A stretch of DNA of 64,000 bases from Cohnella sp. GbtcB17 (GTDB lineage: Bacteria > Bacillota > Bacilli > Paenibacillales > Paenibacillaceae). The notes beneath the pieces were generated by a model. It had not been told where the DNA came from and did not search any database. It saw only the letters and a list, made by a program, of their open reading frames with translations. Below, one piece after another: positions 55,379-63,404 of this stretch (positions are counted from its first letter, which is position 1; each line of letters opens with the position of its first letter). The stretch covers positions 75,290 to 139,289 of the forward strand of contig NZ_JAGXJW010000016.1 of assembly GCF_019091135.1 (NCBI RefSeq), given 5' to 3'. A program made the position numbers and the translations under genes.

Positions 55379-57108
55379 CCCGCCGCGCCGCCCCTCATGG
55401 TGAAGTGAAATACGCTTCCTTGCCCCGGCTTGCCTTCGGCCCACAACGTCCCGCCGCTTCTCTGCACGAACTGCCGGCTGACGAGCAATCCGAGACCGGA
55501 GCCCTTCTCTCCCGAGGTGCCCGGCAGCGAGCGGATCTGCTTGTCCTCGAATAGCCGATGCGCCTGCTCCTCGCTCATGCCCACGCCGGTGTCGCGTACG
55601 GATATGACGACCATGTCCTTCGATCGCCGGGCGTCCACATGAACGGACCCGCCCGGACCCGTGAATTTGATGGCATTGGACAGCAAGTTGCGAAGAACGA
55701 GCCCCAGCGCCTCCCGGTCGGCGTGCACAAGGATATCGGCATCGATCGAATGGGAGACCTGGATGCGTTTAGCCTCGCTGTGGAGTCGGAACAGCTGGCA
55801 AGCATCCTCGACCACTTCGGACAACCCGAGCGGCTGCGGATGAAGCGCCATGTCTTCCCGCTGGCTGCGGAACCACTCCAGGACGTTGTTCGTCATGCCG
55901 AGCGTATGGCGAATCTGCTCGCCAAGCTTCTCTACGATCTCGCGGTGATCGGGATGAACGGCGTCGATCTCGTCCTCGAGCAGCTCGATAAGCTGGAACT
56001 GCAGGGCGAGCGGGCTGCGAATATCGTGCGACACGATCGTGAACAGCTGGTCCTTCAGCCGGTTCAGCTCCGCGATCTCCTGCAGGTGACGTTCCTTCTC
56101 GGTAATGTCGACGATCAGCGAGATGCTGCCCTGCTCTTGCTTGCGCAGCACGCGAAGCGGGTACACGCTTACGCTGTATGCTTTTCGTTGCCCGTCCAGC
56201 ATGACGGCGACCTCCGCGCGCCCCTGCGTCATAGAAGCGCACAGCTTCAGCCACTCCGGCCAAGGGGCGAGCAGCTCCGTCAAGGTCCGGCCGTCGATTC
56301 CGGTATGTCCCATCTGCGAGAACCATCTGGCAGCCTGTGCGTTGCTGTCGACGATTTTGCCGGAAGCGTTCGCGATCACGATGCTCTCCTGAATCGTATC
56401 GAGCACGATATTTCTTGCGATCGGCACGGTGGAGAAAAACTTGATCCGCAGCATGATCGCCAGCATCAACGTCCCCGTAAATCCGCAGTAGACCGATAGC
56501 GGCAGCAGCCAGGACGACCAGTCGGGCCGGATCCATTTTCCAATCTCCAGCACGATCGGAAACGTACTCAGAAACAGCACCCACAGCCCGGGCTTGCGAA
56601 AGTCGCCGCGAATGCTCCGTAAATATTGGAATAAAAAATAAAGGCACACGGCCAAAATGGCGTAACAGACGAGCCCGAAAACGGCGGAATACGGCGATTT
56701 AACCGTGATGAGTTGGCCGCCTTCGAGCGCGGTCGAACGATAAATCACATGAAGCCAGTGATCCAGCCACGACAGCGTGGACCAGAGCGCAAAGAATGCG
56801 AACATCGCGACTTTCCAACGCGTCTTGGCCAGCCTGTCGCGGCCGACCAGCTCGTATACGAACAGAAGAAAGAAAGGAACGATCAAGTTGGTCGCCGTAG
56901 ACTGCATATGACGAAAAACCAGCTTTTCCGGCAACAGCTCGCTGCTTTTCTCCAGGATGACGCCGGCAGAAAAGACGAGCCGGCACGCGATCAGGCCGAG
57001 CAGATAGCGCACGCCGCGCTCTTCTCTGAATCCGTATACGAAATAGAAGATGACGCCCGTCATGATCGCCGAGGCGATCATCAATACAAGTTCGGCGAGT
57101 GAATTCAT
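55375..57108 (-). CDS. 7TM-type sensor histidine kinase (module 2)
   Basis: A 577-residue kinase, exactly the length of its paralogue at 30854. Seven N-terminal helices (about 5-225) end in the shared LPLSVYCGFTGTLMLAIMLR segment, followed by a PAS-like domain (SIVIANASGKIVDSNAQ ... ISLIVDITEK). The phospho-acceptor His is in IVSHDIRSPLALQF, the N-box is LRNLLSNAIKFT, and the G boxes are DTGVGM and GEKGSGLGLLVS. On the minus strand TATACT (57185-57180) could be its -10 box; a terminator-like hairpin separates it from the SLH gene upstream. It is translationally coupled to the BTAD regulator. Confidence 0.9.
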   Translation of the reverse strand: MNSLAELVLMIASAIMTGVIFYFVYGFREERGVRYLLGLIACRLVFSAGVILEKSSELLPEKLVFRHMQSTATNLIVPFFLLFVYELVGRDRLAKTRWKVAMFAFFALWSTLSWLDHWLHVIYRSTALEGGQLITVKSPYSAVFGLVCYAILAVCLYFLFQYLRSIRGDFRKPGLWVLFLSTFPIVLEIGKWIRPDWSSWLLPLSVYCGFTGTLMLAIMLRIKFFSTVPIARNIVLDTIQESIVIANASGKIVDSNAQAARWFSQMGHTGIDGRTLTELLAPWPEWLKLCASMTQGRAEVAVMLDGQRKAYSVSVYPLRVLRKQEQGSISLIVDITEKERHLQEIAELNRLKDQLFTIVSHDIRSPLALQFQLIELLEDEIDAVHPDHREIVEKLGEQIRHTLGMTNNVLEWFRSQREDMALHPQPLGLSEVVEDACQLFRLHSEAKRIQVSHSIDADILVHADREALGLVLRNLLSNAIKFTGPGGSVHVDARRSKDMVVISVRDTGVGMSEEQAHRLFEDKQIRSLPGTSGEKGSGLGLLVSRQFVQRSGGTLWAEGKPGQGSVFHFTMRGGAAG

Positions 57109-57236
57109 GCGGCGGATCCCTTTTGTTTGGGCTTGAGATTGAGAAGGCAGCCGGTAGTCTTATCCATTTCTCTCAATATAGTATACGGACAGAGCGCGCG
57201 CAACCCGCGCATATCCTTCCGGCAGCATGACAAAGA

Positions 57237-57272
57237 CCGGCTCTTCATGTCATTGCGTGACATGCGAGCCGG
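57237..57272 (-). terminator. hairpin between SLH gene 2 and its kinase gene
   Basis: Stem of two blocks (CCGGCTC/GAGCCGG and CATGTCA/TGACATG) 28 nt past the SLH stop. The T-run is weak on the minus strand (TCTTTGTC), so readthrough into the kinase is possible. Confidence 0.6.
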
Positions 57273-57299
57273 CCCTAACCGGCATTCTATTCTATGAAG

Positions 57300-60200
57300 T
57301 TAGTGGATGGAATGCCAGAGGCGCAACAGCGCGACGGCCGCTTCCGCTCTCGTCGTCACGCCGTCCGGCACGAACAGCTGACCAGCCCGGCCCGACATGA
57401 TCCCTTTCGCGCGGACGGCTTCGACGTACGGCTTGGCCCAGGCGGGAATCCGCGCGTCGTCCGCAAATGGAACGCTTGCCGCGGCGTGGTTCGTCCACTT
57501 CATGTACTTGGACACCATCGCCGCCATCTCCGCGCGATTTACCGTTCGCACGGGCCGCAGCATACCGTCGGTATAGCCGTCCAGGATGCCGACCTCCACT
57601 GCCGCTCTGACGTCGGGTCGCGCCCACGCGGGAATGCTCGCCCGGTCGTCGAAGGGCAGACCGCTTATATCCTGGACTGCACGGTCGACGTCGATCCCCA
57701 GCGCCCGCAGCAGCATGGCCGCAAATTCAGTGCGCGTGACGAGCCCGTCGGGAACGAAGGTATACGCATCGACGCCCTCCACGATGCCGAGCGCCGCTGC
57801 TTCGCAGATCTCAGACTTGGCCCAGTGATTCGCGATGTCTTGGAATGCGCATGCCGGAGGCAGCACAGTCGTGTCCGGCGCCAACCGGTTAACCGTAACC
57901 GTATAGGTCTGAACCGTGCCGGCCTCCGATTGAACCGTAATCGTCAGCACGTTGGCACCCATCGTCAGGGGCACGGGCGTCGTCTCCCCGATCCGCTCCC
58001 CCGACAGCTTGACCGCCGCCATCGGATGTGCCGGCTTCACAACCAGCACGACCTGATCCCCGGTCGTTTCCGCGGCATAAGACTTCGTGCCCGGCGCGAA
58101 GGCAGGAGATAGCGCCAGCGGTTCGCCGGCTGCCGTCAGGCTCAGACTCGCCAGATCGGCGTTGCCGCTGAGTTGGGGGGCGCTTGGCTGTACAGGCGGC
58201 TGCGCTGGCGGCTGTACCACCTTGACCGTCCGCGTCGCGGTCGCCTCGTTCCCGGACGCATCGCTCACCCTGTACGTCAGCGTGTAGCTACCGACCTTTG
58301 TCGCGTCTACCGTACCGCTTGCCTCGATATCTGCGGTCAGATCGCCGTCCCCCGCATCCAGCGCGGTCGCTCCCGGATCGGCGAACGGGGATCCGACCTC
58401 CAATTCAAGCGGGTCTGCGCCTAACAGCGCAAGCACTGGCGCCTTCGTGTCGACGACCTTGACTGTCCTGATCGCGGTCGCCTCGTTCCCGGACGCGTCG
58501 CTCACCCGGTAGGTGAGCGTGTAGGTGCCCGTCTTGGTCGCGTCTACGGTGCCGCTCACCGCAATCTCGGCGGTCTGATCGCCATCCACCGCATCCAACG
58601 CGGTCGCTCCCGGATCGGCGAACGAGGAGCCGACCTCCAGTTCAAGCGGGTCCGCGCCTAACAGCGCAAGCACTGGCGCCTTCGTGTCGACGACCTCGAC
58701 CGTTCGGGTCGTATTGGAACCATGCCCGGTGCTGTCCGCCACTTCGTACAGAATATGATAGGTGCCGACCCGGGTCGTATCCACGCTGCCGCTGACGACG
58801 ATCCGGTCGGTCAAGTCGCCTTCCGTCTCGTCCCAGGAGGTCGCTCCCGGATCGTCGAATGGGTCGCCGACCTCAATTTGCATGTTGTAATCGCCGTTCA
58901 GCAAAAGGCTGGGGTAAAGGCTGCGCACCACTTTAACGGTTCGCGTCTTGGTCGACGTATTGCCCGCCGCATCGGTGACCGCATACGTAAGCGTATAAGT
59001 ACCCAACTCGGACGTACCCACCACGCCGCTGACCCTAATATCGGCGGTTAGATCGCCATCTCTCGCATCCAGGGCGGTCGCGCCGGGATCCGTGAATGCG
59101 TGGTTGCGCTCGACCTCCAGCAGGTCGCCGTCCCGAAGGGTGATCGCAGGCGGGGTCGAATCTACGACGAACGTTGCGATTTTCAACTGTTCGTGGCCTG
59201 TGACACTGTCCGCTGCCTCTACGGTCAAGGTGTAGGTTCCGTCAGCATAGACGCTCCCGTCGAGCAACATCGACCAGCGAAAAGCCTGGTTGTCGCCTGT
59301 CGCATCCAAATCGTACACCGCATCTTCGACCGTGACGTTGGCAGCGTCCTTGATGGCGTAGCGAATCTTCAAGGGCTCTCCGACACTGCCGTCCCGGACA
59401 TACCCGGATACCGCAATCTCGTTGCCGCCCGCGCAAAGATTGTAGACGGGCGCGATCTCCTCAACGCGCACCATCGGGATAAAGGTTTTTAAATGCGGAT
59501 AGGTCACGTCTTCCTGGGTTCCCCAGATCGCCGGGTCCCATCCCGTATAGGTGGACATTTTCTTCAAATCGGCTTCGCTGACGGCGCCGTCCGTCCCCGG
59601 CTCTCCGCCGATCGTCGCGAGTGCGGGATTTATGCTCGCGTTCCAGTAGGAGTTCGTCACGCTGAAGAGTGGAAAATTCTCTCTTCTACCGACCAAGCCG
59701 CCTTCGTAGATCGCACCCGGGTCAACCTTGCCTACAGCGTAGCTGTCTACAGTACCGCCTATGCTGGCAAGTCCGGCCAGCCCGCCGGACATGGTGCCAA
59801 TCGTGCCGGTGTTCCGTACTTCGCCTGTTGCATAGCTGTTGAGGATCGACCCGCGAGCCTCGCCAACCAGGCCGCCGGCTCCTTCTGTAGCCGACACGTC
59901 GCCCGTCGCATAGCTTTGCTCGATTTTGGAGCCGACTGCCATTCCGCCTATTAGTCCGCCTGCGAACCTAAACGTATTGTGCGAACTCAATTGAACATGC
60001 GCGTCGCTGTTCGCGATCATGGAGCCAAAATCTATTTGACCGACCAGGCCGCCGACAGCAAATCCTTCGCCGTATATCGATCCCGATACCGAAACGCGAT
60101 CGATCGATCCTTTGCCGAACAAACCCGCAAGCGCTCCTACATTGCTGAAAATGCTCGTCGATTCAATGTTCACCTGTTCTAGACGAACGTTCTCGATTTT

Positions 60201-60563
60201 CACGGATGCGCCGTCGACGTATCCGAACAGGCCGATAGAATCCGCCGATGACCGAATCGTCATGCCCGTAATTCGATAACCGTCACCATCGAAAGTTCCG
60301 CTAAATATGTCAGGATCGCCGATCGGCGTCCAATTCCCGTAGGCGGACAGATCGATATCGGCCCGGAGCTTGTAGCTGGCCGTCAGATCGTCCCGGACAT
60401 GATCCAGATCCTCAGCCGTCCGCACGATGTACGGATTCCCCGGAGTACCGTCGCCCCCGCCCGCAAACGCATAGCCCGCCGCCTGAACGCTTAACGGACG
60501 TAAGCCTGCCAAGGGCAAAGCCGCAAGCAACACGGCTAAAACAATCAACAGCCTTTTTTTCAT
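57300..60563 (-). CDS. SLH-anchored surface protein with GLUG, DUF5011 and cadherin-like domains (module 2)
   Basis: A 1087-residue exported protein. The signal peptide ends LSVQAAG. GLUG-type repeats lie at about 95-300 (GGLVGQIDFGSMIANSDAHV, GGLVGEARGSILNSYATGEV). A beta domain follows, then four DUF5011-type Ig-like repeats at about 465-800 (GSSFADPGATALDAVDGDQT ... YTLTYRVSDASGNEATAIRTVKV), a cadherin-like beta-sandwich at about 810-900, and three SLH domains at about 905-1087 (FVPDGLVTRTEFAAMLL, LRPVRTVNRAEMAAMVS, FVPDGVTTRAEAAVALL). The start ATG is at 60563. The direct repeat at 60624-60640 matches that before the other SLH gene. It heads the minus-strand series SLH, kinase, regulator. 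Confidence 0.88.
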   Translation of the reverse strand: MKKRLLIVLAVLLAALPLAGLRPLSVQAAGYAFAGGGDGTPGNPYIVRTAEDLDHVRDDLTASYKLRADIDLSAYGNWTPIGDPDIFSGTFDGDGYRITGMTIRSSADSIGLFGYVDGASVKIENVRLEQVNIESTSIFSNVGALAGLFGKGSIDRVSVSGSIYGEGFAVGGLVGQIDFGSMIANSDAHVQLSSHNTFRFAGGLIGGMAVGSKIEQSYATGDVSATEGAGGLVGEARGSILNSYATGEVRNTGTIGTMSGGLAGLASIGGTVDSYAVGKVDPGAIYEGGLVGRRENFPLFSVTNSYWNASINPALATIGGEPGTDGAVSEADLKKMSTYTGWDPAIWGTQEDVTYPHLKTFIPMVRVEEIAPVYNLCAGGNEIAVSGYVRDGSVGEPLKIRYAIKDAANVTVEDAVYDLDATGDNQAFRWSMLLDGSVYADGTYTLTVEAADSVTGHEQLKIATFVVDSTPPAITLRDGDLLEVERNHAFTDPGATALDARDGDLTADIRVSGVVGTSELGTYTLTYAVTDAAGNTSTKTRTVKVVRSLYPSLLLNGDYNMQIEVGDPFDDPGATSWDETEGDLTDRIVVSGSVDTTRVGTYHILYEVADSTGHGSNTTRTVEVVDTKAPVLALLGADPLELEVGSSFADPGATALDAVDGDQTAEIAVSGTVDATKTGTYTLTYRVSDASGNEATAIRTVKVVDTKAPVLALLGADPLELEVGSPFADPGATALDAGDGDLTADIEASGTVDATKVGSYTLTYRVSDASGNEATATRTVKVVQPPAQPPVQPSAPQLSGNADLASLSLTAAGEPLALSPAFAPGTKSYAAETTGDQVVLVVKPAHPMAAVKLSGERIGETTPVPLTMGANVLTITVQSEAGTVQTYTVTVNRLAPDTTVLPPACAFQDIANHWAKSEICEAAALGIVEGVDAYTFVPDGLVTRTEFAAMLLRALGIDVDRAVQDISGLPFDDRASIPAWARPDVRAAVEVGILDGYTDGMLRPVRTVNRAEMAAMVSKYMKWTNHAAASVPFADDARIPAWAKPYVEAVRAKGIMSGRAGQLFVPDGVTTRAEAAVALLRLWHSIH
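58219..58692 (-). repeat. 237-bp in-frame tandem duplication (DUF5011 repeats)
   Basis: Two 79-codon units are nearly identical (starts near 58219 and 58456), including long identical stretches such as the one ending at the CTGGCGCC at 58436 and 58673. They are recent copies inside a four-repeat array. Confidence 0.82.
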
Positions 60564-60623
60564 TACAACTCCCCATTCCCTTCCTGCTTCGGCAATCTTT
60601 CTATCTAGCCTAACAGAGCGTCA

Positions 60624-60640
60624 TGAAAGAATTCTGAAAG
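60624..60640 (-). promoter_or_regulatory. direct repeat CTTTCA-N5-CTTTCA before SLH gene 2
   Basis: On the coding (minus) strand CTTTCAGAATTCTTTCA has an 11-bp period and is followed after 11 nt by TAGGCT. The near end is 61 nt from the ATG. It matches the site before SLH gene 1 in repeat sequence, period, spacing to the -10-like box and distance to the start. Confidence 0.6.
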
Positions 60641-60660
60641 AATGCGTCCCGGGAGGAAGC

Positions 60661-60688
60661 GAAAAGGAGCTGCCGCAGCAGCTCCCTT
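60661..60688 (-). terminator. terminator of the GyrI-like gene
   Basis: Stem AAGGAGCTGC/GCAGCTCCCTT around CGCA, with TTTTC on the minus strand, ten bases past the stop at 60698. Confidence 0.82.
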
Positions 60689-60697
60689 GATCCTTCG

Positions 60698-61162
60698 CTA
60701 ACGAGGGACGTAGATTTCGATCTGGCTATCCTCGTTCTCCAGTGTATGAATGTCGCTCCAATATTCGATATCGATGGGCCTTACGCCGTATGTATCGTTG
60801 ATAAAGCCGTACGTCTCACCGATCTGAGACTCGGGGCCTTTGTGTACGACCTTGATGAACCGTCCGGCGGGCAGCGTGTAGCTCACCATATCCGCGGGGA
60901 TCCGGGCGAACGATTCGACCTCGTAGGCAAAAATGTGCCGGTACAGGACATCCGGCGTCCAATGTCCGTCCGTCGGATAAACCTGAATGAGATACATGCC
61001 GGAGCCTGCCCTGTTCTCCACTTCGGATTGGCGGCGCTCTAATTCCTCCCGCAGTTTCCCGCCGATCGTCGTCTCCATCATCTTATTCAGGCTCTCCACG
61101 ACGGATAGCCCCACAAGAAGAGTCTCTGTTCTTTCTACGACGTCGACCAGGTATGAACTCAT
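60698..61162 (-). CDS. GyrI-like small-molecule-binding protein
   Basis: A 154-residue protein matching the GyrI/AraC effector-binding (SOUL-like) fold: an N-terminal VDVVERTETLLVGLSV, a central helix, PADMVSYTLPAGRFIKVVHKGPESQIGETYGFINDTYG and a final IEYWSDIHTLENEDSQIEIYVPR. The pattern P-A-G-x-F/Y-x-x-x-x-H-x-G and the C-terminal acidic/aromatic strand are typical. It has no DNA-binding domain, so it is a stand-alone ligand-binding or hydrolytic member. The ATG at 61162 has GGGGAGG upstream; the frame to 61273 is readthrough. It lies 134 nt upstream of the second SLH gene. Confidence 0.85.
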   Translation of the reverse strand: MSSYLVDVVERTETLLVGLSVVESLNKMMETTIGGKLREELERRQSEVENRAGSGMYLIQVYPTDGHWTPDVLYRHIFAYEVESFARIPADMVSYTLPAGRFIKVVHKGPESQIGETYGFINDTYGVRPIDIEYWSDIHTLENEDSQIEIYVPR

Positions 61163-61234
61163 GACAAAGCCTCCCCATTTGGTAAATACATACATTAAAG
61201 ATAACAGAATGTATGAATGGGCGTAAAGTGGAAT

Positions 61235-61265
61235 TAAAAAGAACGCTCCGGCGATGGAGCGTTTT
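61235..61265 (-). terminator. terminator of the WYL-regulator operon
   Basis: Stem AACGCTCC/GGAGCGTT, loop GGCGAT, with a T-run on the minus strand; it lies about 90 nt past the WYL regulator stop at 61353. Confidence 0.82.
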
Positions 61266-61352
61266 CTCTGCATGCAGCAGATCGCGAACTCACTGCAAGG
61301 GTCATCAGCTCGCGGGCAAGTCCGCGGCGGGTAGAAGAAAGGGACCCAAGCT

Positions 61353-62324
61353 TCAATCGGCGTCAGCTTCGTAATGCGCGGCGATCCGCGATGCCAGCTC
61401 TTGCACGCTGCGCTTTAGCTCCAGCGGTTCCTTGATGCGGATGTTCGTTCCGAACGTCATCAGGTACATTGGAAGATACTTGTTCATCGTCGGCCAGTCG
61501 AGCAGAAAACGCGCATCCCGGTCGGTCCGCTCGGTCAAGTAGTGCCGCAGATGCCAGTGGTCGCACGCGGCGTTCAGCGCGTCCGGCTCTCCTTCGATGC
61601 GGAGGACCGTCAGCGGTCCGTCCGCATCCCGCTCCCGCTCCGACTGGTCGCGGAAGTAGTCGGACGCGGAAAAGCGCGCCGGCTTTTCAAACGTTGCTTG
61701 AGTCGGCTCCAGCTTCTCGATGCGGTCCACGCGGAACGTCCGCGTCTCCCGCGACCTGTGGCAATACGCGACGGCGTACCATTCGCCGCGGTCGTAGGCG
61801 AGCCCGTACGGATCGACTTCGCGTTCGTCGCTCTGTTCCGCGTTCGCTTTGCGATAGGCGAGTCGGACCGTGCGTCCTTCCTCCGCGGCTTGCTCCAGGT
61901 CCCTTAACGACGCCACGACGGAAGGCGGCCGCGCCGGAGCGATCACGTCCAGGCCGCCTGTCCGGCTGGACAGCTCCTGAAGCTGGTCCGCCTGCAGCCC
62001 GTTCTCCACCTTTTTCAGCGCGCTCTCCAACTCCTCCGCGTACGGATAACCGGCTCCCAGCGCGAATTTATACGCATCCACGAGCGCCTTCAGCTCCAAG
62101 GCGTTGAAGAACAAGGGCGTCTCCTTGAAGCTGTCCAAAATGCGGATGCCGCCATCATGACCCGACTCCGCCACGACCGGCACGCCGCTTGCGCCCAGCG
62201 CGTCGATATACCGGTACACGGTGCGGACGCTGATCTCGAGCTGGTCCGCGATCTGCGTGGCGGTGAGCTTCCTGCCGTCCCGGAGCATCCAGAGCATGGA
62301 CAGCATGTTGTCCCATTTGGCCAT
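61353..62324 (-). CDS. HTH_11/WYL-domain transcriptional regulator (YafY-like)
   Basis: A 323-residue regulator. The DeoR-type HTH is LWMLRDGRKLTATQIADQLEISVRTVYRYIDALGASGVPVVAE. The WYL domain spans about 135-225 (RTVRLAYRKANAEQSDEREVDPYGLAYDRGEWYAVAYCHRSRETRTFRVDRIEKLE), with the WYL-type motif as EWYAVAYC. A WCX C-terminal domain ends IRIKEPLELKRSVQELASRI. WYL domains sense nucleic-acid or nucleotide ligands. The ATG at 62324 has AAGGAAGG upstream. It lies 20 nt after the DUF1835 gene stop, so one operon is likely. Confidence 0.9.
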   Translation of the reverse strand: MAKWDNMLSMLWMLRDGRKLTATQIADQLEISVRTVYRYIDALGASGVPVVAESGHDGGIRILDSFKETPLFFNALELKALVDAYKFALGAGYPYAEELESALKKVENGLQADQLQELSSRTGGLDVIAPARPPSVVASLRDLEQAAEEGRTVRLAYRKANAEQSDEREVDPYGLAYDRGEWYAVAYCHRSRETRTFRVDRIEKLEPTQATFEKPARFSASDYFRDQSERERDADGPLTVLRIEGEPDALNAACDHWHLRHYLTERTDRDARFLLDWPTMNKYLPMYLMTFGTNIRIKEPLELKRSVQELASRIAAHYEADAD

Positions 62325-62344
62325 GCGGCGTCTCTTCCTTCCTT

Positions 62345-63319
62345 TTATGGCTGTTGCGTCGTTAACCGCTTCCGCCCCGCGTCCCAACGCCAGGTCAGAT
62401 CGTCGTTCAGGTGCAGACCGCCATACCATTCGTCCTTAACTTTTAAACGCCCGTCCTGTACGCCCGCTGCGACATCCCGCCCTCTTGGCGTCAATGCGAC
62501 GACGTTGTCGCGATCGCCGGGCAGCGCATGAGGTTGACATATTTCGATTAGCGCGGCGGGCTGCTCCGCCATCCTCCTGAGCCGATACCAGAATTCCAGA
62601 TCGCCCATCCCCAGCAAACATAATCGGTCTCCCGCTTCCCTAAACAGCTCGAGCGGCGCATCCGTCCCGTCCCGGACAAGCTCTATGACAGTCTGCTCTA
62701 TGATGCCAAGCCCGTTCTCGGCGGAGGGCAGGCGGGATAAATGCATTTCAAAAGCCGCCTGAGCGAAGGGAAGCGCCGACGTGTCTTCCTGAAGAATGGC
62801 TGCGTGGTCCTCTACATTCGGCGATGCGTATGCCTCCCAGATCCTTCTGCCCGTCTCCAGCTCCCGCTGTCCGATTCTCTTCCACGTACCTCCCAGCGTC
62901 TCCAACTGCTCCACCGTCAACTGCCCCAAGCCATGGAACCGTTCGATGCCCGGATAGGCGCCGATGCAAAGCAAATGGAGCTTCGTATGCCCGAGCTCCT
63001 GCCGCGAAAACCAATGCAGCAAATACCCGAGCATCAACTGGTCGAACAGATCATGCTCGAACCAAAGCACGACCTCGTCGTACTGGCGGAAGCTGCGCAG
63101 GGTTTGCTCCTGAGACTCGCAGGCTGCCGCATATTCGTCTGCCGGAATGCCCATAGCTTTCTCCAAATAGGCCGCCCTGGCCGTTCTGGCGCGAGGCTCC
63201 TCCATTTTGACGAATGTCGGACCTGCCGGATACACTTCCCTCCAGACGAGAATATCGCCGCGGATATTCCCTTTTCGCAGCTTGTCGCCGACACTGTCGC
63301 CGTTGACGATGTGGAGCAT
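62345..63319 (-). CDS. DUF1835-domain protein
   Basis: A 324-residue soluble protein. The DUF1835 motif is at the N-terminus: MLHIVNGDSVGDKLRKGNIRGDILVWREVYPAGP, with EVVLWFEHDLFDQLMLGYLLHWFSRQ following; the latter is the strongest family signature. A C-terminal winged-helix-like region (about 200-320: LPSAENGLGIIEQTVIELVRDG, LTPRGRDVAAG) resembles the DUF3658 partner domain. Function is unknown. The ribosome site is GGAGGCGCC. It is co-transcribed with the WYL regulator 20 nt downstream. Confidence 0.88.
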   Translation of the reverse strand: MLHIVNGDSVGDKLRKGNIRGDILVWREVYPAGPTFVKMEEPRARTARAAYLEKAMGIPADEYAAACESQEQTLRSFRQYDEVVLWFEHDLFDQLMLGYLLHWFSRQELGHTKLHLLCIGAYPGIERFHGLGQLTVEQLETLGGTWKRIGQRELETGRRIWEAYASPNVEDHAAILQEDTSALPFAQAAFEMHLSRLPSAENGLGIIEQTVIELVRDGTDAPLELFREAGDRLCLLGMGDLEFWYRLRRMAEQPAALIEICQPHALPGDRDNVVALTPRGRDVAAGVQDGRLKVKDEWYGGLHLNDDLTWRWDAGRKRLTTQQP

Positions 63320-63404
63320 GGCGGCGCCTCCTTCTCGGTTCCTTCTTAAGTCCAGTGTATACTACCGAGTTAAAAAATGAAGGCCCGCTCCTTCCGTTTC
63401 GTCT

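Noticed and set aside
55558..56499. 313-codon plus-strand frame opposite kinase 2
   Set aside because: Antisense shadow of a kinase with intact H, N and G boxes.
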